Positions 36,981 to 46,700 of a stretch of 64,000 nt of DNA are shown here, piece after piece. Positions within the stretch are counted from its first letter, which is position 1, and each line of letters opens with the position of its first letter. Origin of the DNA: Armatimonadota bacterium (GTDB lineage Bacteria > Armatimonadota > Zipacnadia > Zipacnadales > JABUFB01). The notes beneath the pieces were generated by a model, which was not told where the DNA came from, did no database searches, and was given only the letters and a program-made list of their open reading frames with translations. The stretch lies in NCBI GenBank assembly GCA_013314775.1, contig JABUFB010000010.1:248001-312000 (forward strand), given 5' to 3'. A program made the translations under genes and the position numbers.

Positions 36981-38297
36981 ATGCCGCGCCTGTTCGCGCC
37001 CATCATCGCAGTCATCTGTTCGACCGCCGTCGTCGCCGCACCGGCTGAGTGGGTGAAATACATTGCTCCCAACGAATCGTTTTCGCTGCACCATCCAGCG
37101 GGTTGGGAGGTGAGCACCGAGGGCGGCGCGATCCAGATCACCGACCCGGTGAGCGGAAGACAGATCCTCATCATTTCCCTCCCCTTCGATGCCGACAAGT
37201 CCCCACAGGCATTGGCCGAGGATTTCGTGGCCGTCCTGCGCGCAGGCGCGCCCGACATCAAGGTCACGGCCTTCACCGAAGTCGGCGACGAGCCCGGTAC
37301 CGGGGTGCATGCGGGAATCACCTATTCCCTCGCAGACGCTCCTCACCGTGCCGATGCTCTCGTGGTCAAGAGCGAGGGTCAAGCCGTGTGGTTCTCTATC
37401 TCCGGCGTTGCCCAGGGCTACGACCAGGAGAGCAACCTGAATTTGCTCAGCACACTCATCGGCACAATGGCGGAGGGAGCGGGTTCAAAGCCGCCCGCAG
37501 TGTCGGCCGATCCGCGCTCCCGGGCCATCGAGACCAACGCCCGGGCCTTTCTTTTCGTCCTCCAGTTTGGCCTCGGTACACCCTTGCCATTGGTCGACGA
37601 AAGCCGCGTAATGTCGGAGCTAAAGCGTGGCTGGGCCAGGCTTTCTGACGAGGACCTGGCAAAATACGACCAATATCAAGCGCTCGTGACCACTATCCGG
37701 CAGGCCAAGGGCGAGGAGATCGACAAGCTGCAGACACAGATCGGAGCCGCGATCCGCGAAGTGTTGGACCAGGCGGATGAGACCGACCCGTCCATCTCCG
37801 CGATCAAGAGCGCCCTCAAGTCCGGCGACGAAATACTGGTGGAAGCGGAGACACCGCTTACCACCCGCACCGCGCAGGGATACAGCGAGCTCATCGCCTT
37901 CGCCGAAACACTGCGCGACAAGCCGGAATCTACCCCCGAACAGGTGTCTGCCGAGAGAACCCAGGCCCTCCGCGCCCAGCTGCTCGATGCCTGGCCGGGG
38001 TACACGGAGGACGACCGCAAGCTCGTCTCCGGCACCCCTGCGATCTGGTCGGTCTACCGGCAGGTGTTCCGGTACGGTTCGGAGGAGGAGCGCCGGCAGG
38101 TGCGGGAACAGGTCGCGAAACTCGCGCCGAAGCCGGATCCCGCGGCTGCGAACGGCGGTGGGCAGCCTGCCGGCGCCGATGGCAAAGCGGGCCCCATGAG
38201 CATGGTCGCCCACTGGTCGCTTATGGAAGTCCAGAAGATGACCTTCAACCACTGGCAGTGGTGCATGGGATACAAGCGGACGATGTTCGGCTGGTAG
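36981..38297 (+). CDS. Secreted hypothetical protein, PsbP/DUF1795-like N-terminus
   Basis: ATG at 36981 with GAGGAG 10 nt upstream; signal peptide MPRLFAPIIAVICSTAVVAAPA. Residues 20-150 (FSLHHPAGWEVSTEGGAIQITDP and the following strands) resemble the PsbP/DUF1795 fold, which is common in secreted bacterial proteins of unknown role. The remainder is largely helical and charged, with a Pro/Gly/Ala-rich linker (AANGGGQPAGADGKAG) and a Trp/Met-rich tail. 438 residues. Only 17 bp separate it from the MttB-like gene, which suggests one transcript. No function can be given. Confidence 0.75.
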   Translation: MPRLFAPIIAVICSTAVVAAPAEWVKYIAPNESFSLHHPAGWEVSTEGGAIQITDPVSGRQILIISLPFDADKSPQALAEDFVAVLRAGAPDIKVTAFTEVGDEPGTGVHAGITYSLADAPHRADALVVKSEGQAVWFSISGVAQGYDQESNLNLLSTLIGTMAEGAGSKPPAVSADPRSRAIETNARAFLFVLQFGLGTPLPLVDESRVMSELKRGWARLSDEDLAKYDQYQALVTTIRQAKGEEIDKLQTQIGAAIREVLDQADETDPSISAIKSALKSGDEILVEAETPLTTRTAQGYSELIAFAETLRDKPESTPEQVSAERTQALRAQLLDAWPGYTEDDRKLVSGTPAIWSVYRQVFRYGSEEERRQVREQVAKLAPKPDPAAANGGGQPAGADGKAGPMSMVAHWSLMEVQKMTFNHWQWCMGYKRTMFGW

Positions 38298-38314
38298 CCG
38301 AGGAGGCGGTTTGC

Positions 38315-39691
38315 ATGGACCTGCATCTTGCGCCCGAGACCATCGCCCCGTGGGTCGGCAGGATCGTGGATGGAGCCTGCCACGTGCTCGAGCACAAAGG
38401 CATGCTTGTGCACCACGAGAGCCTTCGCGAGTCACTTCGCCATGTGCCTGGCGTGCAGATTGACGGCTCCCGGGGGCGGTTCTCGGAGGAGCTCAGCCGT
38501 GGGTTTCTCGATGCCTACCGGCAGATGCACCCGTTCCGAGCGCCGGAAGGATACTCGCTCAGCGCCGGCTGCCATGCGCTTCATATCCACGACACGGACG
38601 GTGCCCTGCGGCCCATCACCCTTGCCGACATCCAGCGAGGCACGCGCCTGGTTGCGGCACTTGCCCCCGAGGGAATCCACGGAATTGCTCCCGGCATCCC
38701 GCAGGACGTGCCGCCGAAGCTCCGGAGCCTGGCACAACTCATCGCCACTGCGAAGAACCGCGCCGGTCGCCCGGGGCATGTCCCGATCCAACCGGAGACC
38801 GAATCATACAACAACGAGTGCTATCGCATCTTGGGCTACGAACCTTCTGCCGGGGTCCACATCATCTCCCCTCTGCGGTTCGAGGGGCAGGAAGTGGACA
38901 CTGCACTTGCCCTGCGCAAGCTGAGGCCCGACTGCAGCGTCGGGGTCGGCACCATGCCGATCATTGGCGTCAGCGCTCCCGCATCACTGCTCGCCGGGTT
39001 CACGGTGGCTCTCGCGGATGTCCTGGGTGGCGCGCTGGTTTTCCACCATACGGGGACTCCCCTGGAGCGTATCGGCATCTGGGTCAACGCATACCCCTTC
39101 GACATGCGCCAGGGCTGCTTTGTCTATGGCGAACCAGCCAACATCGCCTGCAGCCTGCTGGAGCGCGAGGTGAACCGGTATCTCGGCACCGAGGTTAGCG
39201 CCAAATCGTTCTCCGTGATGGCGCAGACCCCGGGCGCCCACGCCTGCGCGCTCAAGGGCGCGTTCACGGGCATGATGGTTTCCCAGGGCCGCAGGCTCTT
39301 CTCCGGTGCGGGGGTGCTGTCTCTCGATGAGGTGTACAGCCCGGTGCAGCTGATCTACGACCGCGAGCTATTCCGGTTCGTGCGACGGGCTGAAGAGATG
39401 CTGGACATTGGGCTGGTCGAGGAAGCGCTGATGGTGGACGAGATCATCGACAGCGAGGAGTTCCTGACCGCCGACTCAACGCTGGCGCACTTCCGGGACC
39501 TACAGTGGGACTCCCGGATATTCGCCCCGCGCATGGTGGAGCAGTGGCGGGTCGCGGGTTCGCCGTCCGAACATGAGGCGGCAGTGGCCGAGATCGAGCG
39601 CCTGCTGGCGGAGTATGAGTTTGAGCTGGACGACCACAAGTCCCGGGCGCTGGACGAGGTGTACACCAGAGCCGAGCGGGAACTGGCGTGA
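38315..39691 (+). CDS. MttB-superfamily methyltransferase (no pyrrolysine)
   Basis: ATG at 38315 behind a strong GAGGAGG (8 nt); 458 residues. It matches the trimethylamine-methyltransferase (MttB/COG5598) superfamily in length and in segments such as ETESYNNECYRILGYEP, GVGTMPIIGVSAPASL, LGGALVFHHTGTPLERIG and SVMAQTPGAHACALKGAF. The frame has no in-frame TAG, so it belongs to the non-pyrrolysine MttB group, which demethylates quaternary amines such as glycine betaine and carries the methyl to a corrinoid protein. No corrinoid protein or activase gene is visible nearby. The substrate is unknown; the link with the UroD-like gene at 12 kb is only thematic. Confidence 0.85.
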   Translation: MDLHLAPETIAPWVGRIVDGACHVLEHKGMLVHHESLRESLRHVPGVQIDGSRGRFSEELSRGFLDAYRQMHPFRAPEGYSLSAGCHALHIHDTDGALRPITLADIQRGTRLVAALAPEGIHGIAPGIPQDVPPKLRSLAQLIATAKNRAGRPGHVPIQPETESYNNECYRILGYEPSAGVHIISPLRFEGQEVDTALALRKLRPDCSVGVGTMPIIGVSAPASLLAGFTVALADVLGGALVFHHTGTPLERIGIWVNAYPFDMRQGCFVYGEPANIACSLLEREVNRYLGTEVSAKSFSVMAQTPGAHACALKGAFTGMMVSQGRRLFSGAGVLSLDEVYSPVQLIYDRELFRFVRRAEEMLDIGLVEEALMVDEIIDSEEFLTADSTLAHFRDLQWDSRIFAPRMVEQWRVAGSPSEHEAAVAEIERLLAEYEFELDDHKSRALDEVYTRAERELA

Positions 39692-39718
39692 ACCTGTGCG
39701 GTGAGCGCCACCGGCGCG

Positions 39719-40504
39719 TTACCTCTTGCGTGCCCGCACGATCAGGAAATACGCCACAACCAGGTGGTCCTGCAGGCTGGGCCTCTCCCGGACGGCCTCG
39801 TCCGTCGGAACCGGCTCGCACAGGCGCTCAATGGTGAAGCCCGTATCCAGCAGGAGGTTCAGCCAGTCGCTGATGGTCCGGTGGAAGAGAGGCGTCCGGA
39901 AAGGCGGCAAACCCGCTCTCGCTTCTGGTGGCGCTGCGCTGAAGGACCACTCCAGCACTTCCCCGCCCGGATCGCGGAAGTATTCGCCCACCTCGATGGC
40001 GTACGTTCGCCCGTCTTCGTCCCGCAAATTGCGGCGGTGCGGAGTATCAAAGCACGGGTGGGTGATGGAAAACTGGAGAAAACCGCCGGGCCTGAGGACA
40101 CGGTACGCTTCGGCAAGCACCCGCTCGGTCTCGCCTACATCCATGAAGCACATGAACGAAGTCGCGAAGTCAAACCTCGCGTCCGCGAAGGGCAGATCGA
40201 CCGCGCTGCCCTGCAGGTAGCGGATGCCCAACGGCTCTTCGCGCTCCGTCTGTTCGGCGTAACGCAGGAAGGTTGGCGATATATCCAGCGCGGTCATATG
40301 AGCGCCGCGCCTCGCAATCTGCCGCGTATTGCTGCCTTCGCCGCAACCGATGTCCAGGCCCGCCATCCCGCTCACTTCCGGCAGCATCTTCAGGAACGCC
40401 GGGGTGTTCACCCAGTCCCGCGACACATCGTAGCCCTGCCGCGCCAGGGTGGTCCAAGCCTCCGCATTGCCCTCCCAGTATCGTCCGACTTCTCGATGAT
40501 CCAT
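39719..40504 (-). CDS. Class I SAM-dependent methyltransferase
   Basis: ATG at 40504 with GAAGGG 8 nt upstream; 262 residues. Motif I GLDIGCGEGSNTR near residue 50, motif II ALDISPTFLRYAEQ, and post-motif regions FDFATSFMCFMDV and EAYRVLRPGGFLQFSITHPCF define a Methyltransf_11-type fold. Small-molecule methylation is likely; the substrate is unknown. It is convergent with the MttB-like gene and divergent from the YetA-like lyase gene. Confidence 0.92.
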   Translation of the reverse strand: MDHREVGRYWEGNAEAWTTLARQGYDVSRDWVNTPAFLKMLPEVSGMAGLDIGCGEGSNTRQIARRGAHMTALDISPTFLRYAEQTEREEPLGIRYLQGSAVDLPFADARFDFATSFMCFMDVGETERVLAEAYRVLRPGGFLQFSITHPCFDTPHRRNLRDEDGRTYAIEVGEYFRDPGGEVLEWSFSAAPPEARAGLPPFRTPLFHRTISDWLNLLLDTGFTIERLCEPVPTDEAVRERPSLQDHLVVAYFLIVRARKR

Positions 40505-40635
40505 GTCCGTGGCCCTTCTGGTTTGGTGTAGGCGCCGGCACGACGGCGCAGGTTGCAGGGCATGTGTGGCGAAATAGCGATTGTGGCTGGATCTGTGCAG
40601 TCTCCCCTGACCAGGAGCGAAGGGAGCGATCGCGG

Positions 40636-43600
40636 ATGATACCACGCCTGACCACAGTGGCCGCATTGGTGCTGGTCACCTGCAACTGCATCGCCGGGCA
40701 GACCCAGTTACGCGTGGAGAACCCCGCCGGCGTGGCGCTGGCAGCCTGGCCGATCACTACAGGCGTGCCCTTTCCGCCGGGAAGTCTGATGTCGCCTGAG
40801 AACGTGCGGCTGCTAAGTGAGACCGGTGAGGAGATTCCGCTGCAGGTAGCCCTCACCGGCGCACATCCCGATGGCTCTGTGCGGTGGCTGCTGCTGGATT
40901 TCCAGGCCGATCTTCCGCCGGAAGGCCGCGTTTGCGTTCTCGAATGGGGCGAGGGCGTCACGCGCAGACCAATCCCGGAGCCACTGCGCGTGGCCGGGGA
41001 GAATCGGTCCGTCCACATCGCCACCGGTTCGCTGGAGTTCCTCGTCAGCGGTGATCGGTTCAACCTGTTCGAGACGCTTTCGCTCGACGGCCGGCCACTG
41101 ATCTCCCCCACTGACCTCGCGGGACCGTACTTCGTTGACGACCAGGGCCGCGAATACCGGGCGAGCTTGGATGAGGCCCCGGAAGTGGGTGTCGAAAGCT
41201 ATGGCCCGCTGCGCACCGTGGTCACCGCCCGGGGATGGTACTGCGCACCCTCGGGTGAGCGCAAGTGCCGGTACATCGTGCGTATTCACGCCTTCGCCGG
41301 GAAGCCCTGGGTGCGGGTGTTCTATACGTGGCTCATGACGGAGAACTCCGACGCCCTGCGCTTCCGCGATATTGGCCTGCGAATCCCCATTCAGACCAGC
41401 CAGTGCGCGTTCTCCCTGGATACAGGCGAGAAAATCGCGGCGCCCGTATCCGCTGATTCGACCCCATACCTGGTGCAGCACGACTTTGACCGGTTCACTG
41501 CGCGGCCTGCTGCCAATGCAACCGGGCAGCCCCTGGGAACACTGTCTGTCAGTGGTCCCGACGGATCCTGCACTCTCGCGGTGCGCGATTTTCGCCAGCT
41601 GTTCCCAAAGGAACTCAGCGCGAACCCCGAGGGTATCACTTTCCACATGTGGCCCGCTCACGGCGTCCCCAACCCCGACCGCAAGGTTGAGGACTCCATG
41701 CTTCAGTACCTGTGGTTCTGCCACGAAGGCGACGTGCTGGACTTCGCCGTCCCCGCCAGCTACACCGAGCATGTGGGAGAGCACAGCGAGTATGAGTATC
41801 GTTACCTGCGCTCGGCAAAATACGCGAATGCGATGGGCCTGGCGAAGACCCACGAACTCATGCTGTGGTTCGGTGAACCGGGCGGGAGCGCCGATGCATC
41901 CACCACCCGCGGTTTTCAGGACGCGCCGGCGGCAATGGCCGATCCGCGCTGGATGTGCGACTCGGGTGTGTTCGGCGCCATGCAGCCGTATAGCCCGGAG
42001 CAGTTCCCAGAGTACGAGCAGCTGATCGAGGGCAACTTCGACGCCGAGCAGCGCATGCAGGAGCATACCCGCGATTACGGCATGTGGAACTTCGGCGATG
42101 CCCACACCAACTGGGACATGGCCCGCAATCGCTGGGCCGATGTCTACCGGGTCTGGCGCAATACCCACCATGGCGCGCCGCGCACGCCCTGGTTGCTCTA
42201 CTTCCGCTCGGGCGACCCGAAGTACCTTCAGTTCGCAGTCCGCAACGCCCGGCACGTGCTGGACGAGGACTTCTGTCACTGGAGCACCCCTGAAACGGAG
42301 GCTCTCCCCTACCCGAAGGGCAAGATCAAGGGCGCGCTCAACGACTACAAGGGCATTGTCCACTGGCATTCGGGCAATCGTCTCACCGATTACAACTCCA
42401 TGACTGATTTCGCCCTCTGGTACACCCACATGACCGGCGATCGCTGGGGCTTGGAAGTGGCCACCGACTGGGGTGAAGCGGTGAAAAAGCGCTTCGTCAA
42501 ACCCTTCGGACATCGCGAGGGGGCAGGGACGCTCTCGGCCCTGATTGAGTTGTACAAAGACACCCGCGACGAAGGTTACCGTCCCATCATCGAGAGCCTC
42601 GCGAAGTACCTCATGAGCACCCAGAACCGGGACCCGGAGAAGGGTGTCGTCGGTTCCTTTCCGCAGTGGGAGAACTACGCGCCGTGGCTGGAACGCTACT
42701 GGGAACTCACCCGCAGCGAGGAAGCTCGACAGGCGATCCTCGCGTGGGCGAAAGCCTACGGAGAGGGCTACGGCGACAGCAGTTCCGACCGCAGTTGCGG
42801 CGAGTACATCAACATACTGGCCTATGCGTATATCGCCGGGCAGGACCTGGACAGCCTCGCGCAGGGCGTCTGGGAGGCTCAGCGTGCCGTCGGCTCCATA
42901 TACCGCGGCCCGGACCCGCTGCTGCAGGGGCTCATGCAGAATGGTCAGACGTCACTGGCGGGGTTCCATATCCAGCGCCTTCCCGCGCTGATGAAAGCGT
43001 TGGCGATGCATGGCAAGCCGGTCAAGCCGAAGGCTCTCTTGGCCGCGCGCGAAGACTTCCCGCTCTTGTTCGCGCGCACCCGCCCCGTGATCGACGGAGT
43101 GCCCACGAAGATCGAGACCGTGGAATGCTGGCTGCTCGAAGACACCGACCGGCCCTTCACGGTCACCTTCAGCACTTCGCACACTTACCCGGAACGCCAG
43201 TTCACCATCATCGGCACCGGTCCTTCGGGAGCTGAAGTGTTCCGCAGCGTGGAGACATACCCGGCGGGTGCGAAGGAACTGGTCGCCACGGTGCCCGCTG
43301 ACGGTGAGACCGGCATCTACCGTTTCACCGTGGCCGCGCCGGGAAGTTTCGGGAAAGTGGGCTGCCCAATCCGGACCGATCCCGCCATGCCCGTCGCTTT
43401 CCCACTCGCTGGAAGACTGGCGCCGATGTTGGGCGCGCGCTACTTCGCGTACGTGCCGGCGGGCGTATCTCGTCTCGGGCTTACAGTCACTCCCGCAGGC
43501 GAGGGGGCTGTCACTGCCCGGCTGTCCTCGCCGGAAGAGGACCTGAGTTCGGAAGTGACCTCCGGATCAGAACGGAAGCCATATACCACCGACCTCCTGG

Positions 43601-43755
43601 ACGTGGGGTCACACACCGGCGTCACCTGGCAGTTGGACTTCAATGGCGTCACAAGCACCATCGAGTTCGTTTCCCAGGGCGCCGACATACCGCTAATCCT
43701 GTTCCAGGAGGCATATCCAGCCGAAATCTGCGAACGGTTCACGGAGGCGTTGTGA
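40636..43755 (+). CDS. Secreted YetA/PcRGLX-like lyase
   Basis: ATG at 40636, GGGAG 9 nt upstream, signal peptide MIPRLTTVAALVLVTCNCIAGQ. The 1039-residue protein begins VENPAGVALAAWPITTGVPFPPGSL and continues with a beta-sandwich and an alpha/alpha-barrel, the arrangement of the exo-rhamnogalacturonan lyase PcRGLX and Bacillus YetA. Barrel segments include NFGDAHTNWDMARNRW, KGIVHWHSGNRLTDYNSM and GHREGAGTLSALIELYKDTRD; the conserved His, Asn and Asp residues there are candidates for the active site. Expected substrate: rhamnogalacturonan-like uronide polysaccharide (inference from homology). It overlaps the next gene by 4 bp. Confidence 0.82.
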   Translation: MIPRLTTVAALVLVTCNCIAGQTQLRVENPAGVALAAWPITTGVPFPPGSLMSPENVRLLSETGEEIPLQVALTGAHPDGSVRWLLLDFQADLPPEGRVCVLEWGEGVTRRPIPEPLRVAGENRSVHIATGSLEFLVSGDRFNLFETLSLDGRPLISPTDLAGPYFVDDQGREYRASLDEAPEVGVESYGPLRTVVTARGWYCAPSGERKCRYIVRIHAFAGKPWVRVFYTWLMTENSDALRFRDIGLRIPIQTSQCAFSLDTGEKIAAPVSADSTPYLVQHDFDRFTARPAANATGQPLGTLSVSGPDGSCTLAVRDFRQLFPKELSANPEGITFHMWPAHGVPNPDRKVEDSMLQYLWFCHEGDVLDFAVPASYTEHVGEHSEYEYRYLRSAKYANAMGLAKTHELMLWFGEPGGSADASTTRGFQDAPAAMADPRWMCDSGVFGAMQPYSPEQFPEYEQLIEGNFDAEQRMQEHTRDYGMWNFGDAHTNWDMARNRWADVYRVWRNTHHGAPRTPWLLYFRSGDPKYLQFAVRNARHVLDEDFCHWSTPETEALPYPKGKIKGALNDYKGIVHWHSGNRLTDYNSMTDFALWYTHMTGDRWGLEVATDWGEAVKKRFVKPFGHREGAGTLSALIELYKDTRDEGYRPIIESLAKYLMSTQNRDPEKGVVGSFPQWENYAPWLERYWELTRSEEARQAILAWAKAYGEGYGDSSSDRSCGEYINILAYAYIAGQDLDSLAQGVWEAQRAVGSIYRGPDPLLQGLMQNGQTSLAGFHIQRLPALMKALAMHGKPVKPKALLAAREDFPLLFARTRPVIDGVPTKIETVECWLLEDTDRPFTVTFSTSHTYPERQFTIIGTGPSGAEVFRSVETYPAGAKELVATVPADGETGIYRFTVAAPGSFGKVGCPIRTDPAMPVAFPLAGRLAPMLGARYFAYVPAGVSRLGLTVTPAGEGAVTARLSSPEEDLSSEVTSGSERKPYTTDLLDVGSHTGVTWQLDFNGVTSTIEFVSQGADIPLILFQEAYPAEICERFTEAL

Positions 43756-46700
43756 ACTGCGGGCGACTGAAAGGGCTGATGAGAATGCGCACGTTGCTGC
43801 TGTGCCCGATGCTTCTCGCACTGGTTTCAGGCCTGTCCTGGGGCCAGGGGAATCCGGTGTCCAATGGCAGTTTCGAGGTCTTCAGCGCCGGGGGCGCACG
43901 TGCTGAAGGTTGGGAATTCATGGGCAATGTGCGGGTGATGCCCACCGATGCCCCTGATGGCAAGCACGCCCTTCGACTCGTGCGCGAACCGGGGACAACC
44001 GGCGAAACTGGGCTCAACCGGGGCTGGGAGCCGAGTTCCGGGAAACAGGGCGATATGCTCTCGCTGCGCAAGGGGGCGATTCGTTTCTGGTACAAGGCCG
44101 TCTCCGCCGACCCACCGGATGCACTCAGCGTGCAGATCATCCCCATGAGCGACAAGCCTCTGGAAGTCGGCCAGGCGGGCCGCACCACCTGGAAGGCGCC
44201 CTCAAAGCATGTGGGCGATGGACAGTGGCATCAGGGGATCATGGCCTACGACTACACCGATGAGCCCGACGTCAAGTGGGTTCACGTGAGCTCCCGGCTT
44301 CGCGGCGAGAGCGGGGAACTGTGGCTGGACGGGATCGAGTGGGTGTCCGAAGCGGGCCCGGTGTTCCAGTCCGGCGGCCTGACTTTCGAGGAAACGCCCG
44401 GGCGCGAGGGCGAGGAAGGCATGTTGAAGCTGGAGCTCTCCAACGTGGGCGACCGCACCACCGAGCCCGGCAGCGTAACATTGAGCCTCCCAGAGGGTCT
44501 CTCCGCCGAGAAGCTCACCATCCCCGTCCCTGCCATTGCCCCGGGTGAATCCGAGAGCCTGAAGTGGACCATCACCGGGAAGCGCGATATCCCGGGCCAG
44601 AAGCTTACCATCGCAGCGAAATCCGGCAACCAGCAGGTGGATGATGACTTCGTGCTCGCGGCGAAGCTCGCAGTGGCGCGGCTGAGTTGCAGCCGAATGA
44701 TCTTGCGCGCGGGCGAGCCGGTTCAAGTGCAACTCATCGCGCGCAATGACGGCCATGTCACGGTCCCGGCACCGCCTGCGTCGCTGGACCTGTCCGAGGG
44801 CATCCGGGCGACCGCTTCGGCGGACGAGGCTCTCTTGCGCCCCGGCGTTGAGTCGCCGGCGCAATCCTGGACGGTCGTGGCCGAAAAGCCAACGCTGCTG
44901 ACCACTCTCTCGGCGTCCCTCGAGGGCGTCAGTGGGGGTGCCGTTCTGCCCCTGGTCATCGCCGAGAGATTGCCCGGTGATCTGACGGTCGACACTCCGG
45001 GCCCGGTCTACTCGGGCGCCACGGATGAACTGGCGTACATCGGCACCAACCGGGTGCGCCTACTCATCAGCCGCGAAGACCCCGGCTACGCCCTGGGCGC
45101 GTTCCAGGTGAAACGCGGAGCCCTCTGGGAGACTGCCGCGATACTGCCCAGGCTGGGGCTGATTGCCTCAGGGGACGATGAAAGGCCCCTCGCAGCAAAG
45201 CGCGCGGAAGCCCAGTGGTGGCCCAATCGGGCAAGGCTGCTTCTGTCAACGGAGGCCACCATCAACGGTGCGCGCTGGCGGGTGTCCTGGACGCTTTCGG
45301 CACTTCCGGGCGGCGACACCATCGACTTCGAGACGGTGGCCCGGCCGCTGGAGAACACGTCGATCGCTGCCCTCGAGGGCCCCATGTTGTACTGTGGCGA
45401 AGGCGGCGGACCTGAGCGTGAGGATGCCATTCTGCCGGGTCTGGAGTGGCTGGTGAAGGGTGAGGAGTCCTCAAACGCCCTGGACATCCTGCCCGAACAC
45501 CCGGACCGCATCCGCTACGTGCCCCACCCGTATAAGGTGTGCGTTCCCGCGGTGGGGATGCGGTTTGGCGACATGGCGGTGGGCCTGCTGTGGGATGCGC
45601 CGCTGAACCAGCCTTCGTACGCTCAGGCCGGCGCGGCCAGCCTCGTGTTCGCGACGCCCAACCGCTTCGAGGGACACAAGAACCACCTCATGGGCCTGTT
45701 CCTGCCCGGGGTGGACAAAGGTGTGCCGGAGAATGAGCGCCGCGCAACCGAACCGCTGCGAGTCAGGGCGACCCACCCCATCAAGCTCCGGGCCAGCCTG
45801 TACGCATCGACCGGGGCCAGCGACTGCCTCGCCGCCCTGGATCGCTGGTATGAACTCAACGGCTACCCCGAGCCGCTCCCTTACCCCCGGGGTAGCCTCA
45901 TGGACGAGGTCGCCTTCAGCATGCAGGGATACTTCAAGGAGTACGCCCTGTGGAACCCGGAGTGGGGCAAGTGGTACAGCGACCTGATCGTGGGCTTCCG
46001 TCCCACCGACAGCCCGGCGACCGAACTGCTCTGGGGTGCACGCGTCCTGGGTGAATCTCCTGTGACGAAGACTGCCCGATCGTTGGCGGCGGAGGTGCTC
46101 GGCGGCGATGAGCGCGCACTCGACCTGCGCCTGGAACACCCTTCGCACCCCGCAAATGTGCTGAGCGTGGCCCGGCAGGTGCGCAGCCTCATCGCCAGCC
46201 AGCATGAGGACGGCACCTGGCGTTTCGGTGGTGAGAAAGCGGGCGACTGGCCTGAAAAGGGCGTCAATTACAAGGTTCTCGGCCCGGTCGGCGCGTCCGA
46301 AGTGGGCCTGAGCGCATCCAATGCCGAGACTCTGCTGGATTTCGCTCTGACGACCGGCGACCCGGAAGCGACGCAGGCCGGGCTCAAAGCCCTCGAGGCC
46401 ATGCGCGCATTCCGGGTGCCCCGGGCCGCGCAGGTCTGGGAGGTGCCGGTGCATACACCGGACATCCTTGCATCCGCGCGCGCGGTGGACGCGTATCTTG
46501 CGGGCTACCGTCTCACTGGCGACAAGACCTGGCTGGCTGATGCCGTCTACTGGGCTCGTACCGGCCTGCCCTTTGTATATGTCTGGCAGCCCGGTGACCA
46601 GCCCGCGATGCAGGGCGCGAGCATCCCCGTTTTCGGCGCCACCGGCTACGGTCTGAGCTGGTTCGCAGTGGCTGTGCAGTGGAACGGTCTCGCTTACGCC

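Noticed and set aside
38315-39691. Pyrrolysine-containing MttB
   Set aside because: The 458-codon frame is uninterrupted by TAG and of full length, so no amber codon is read through.
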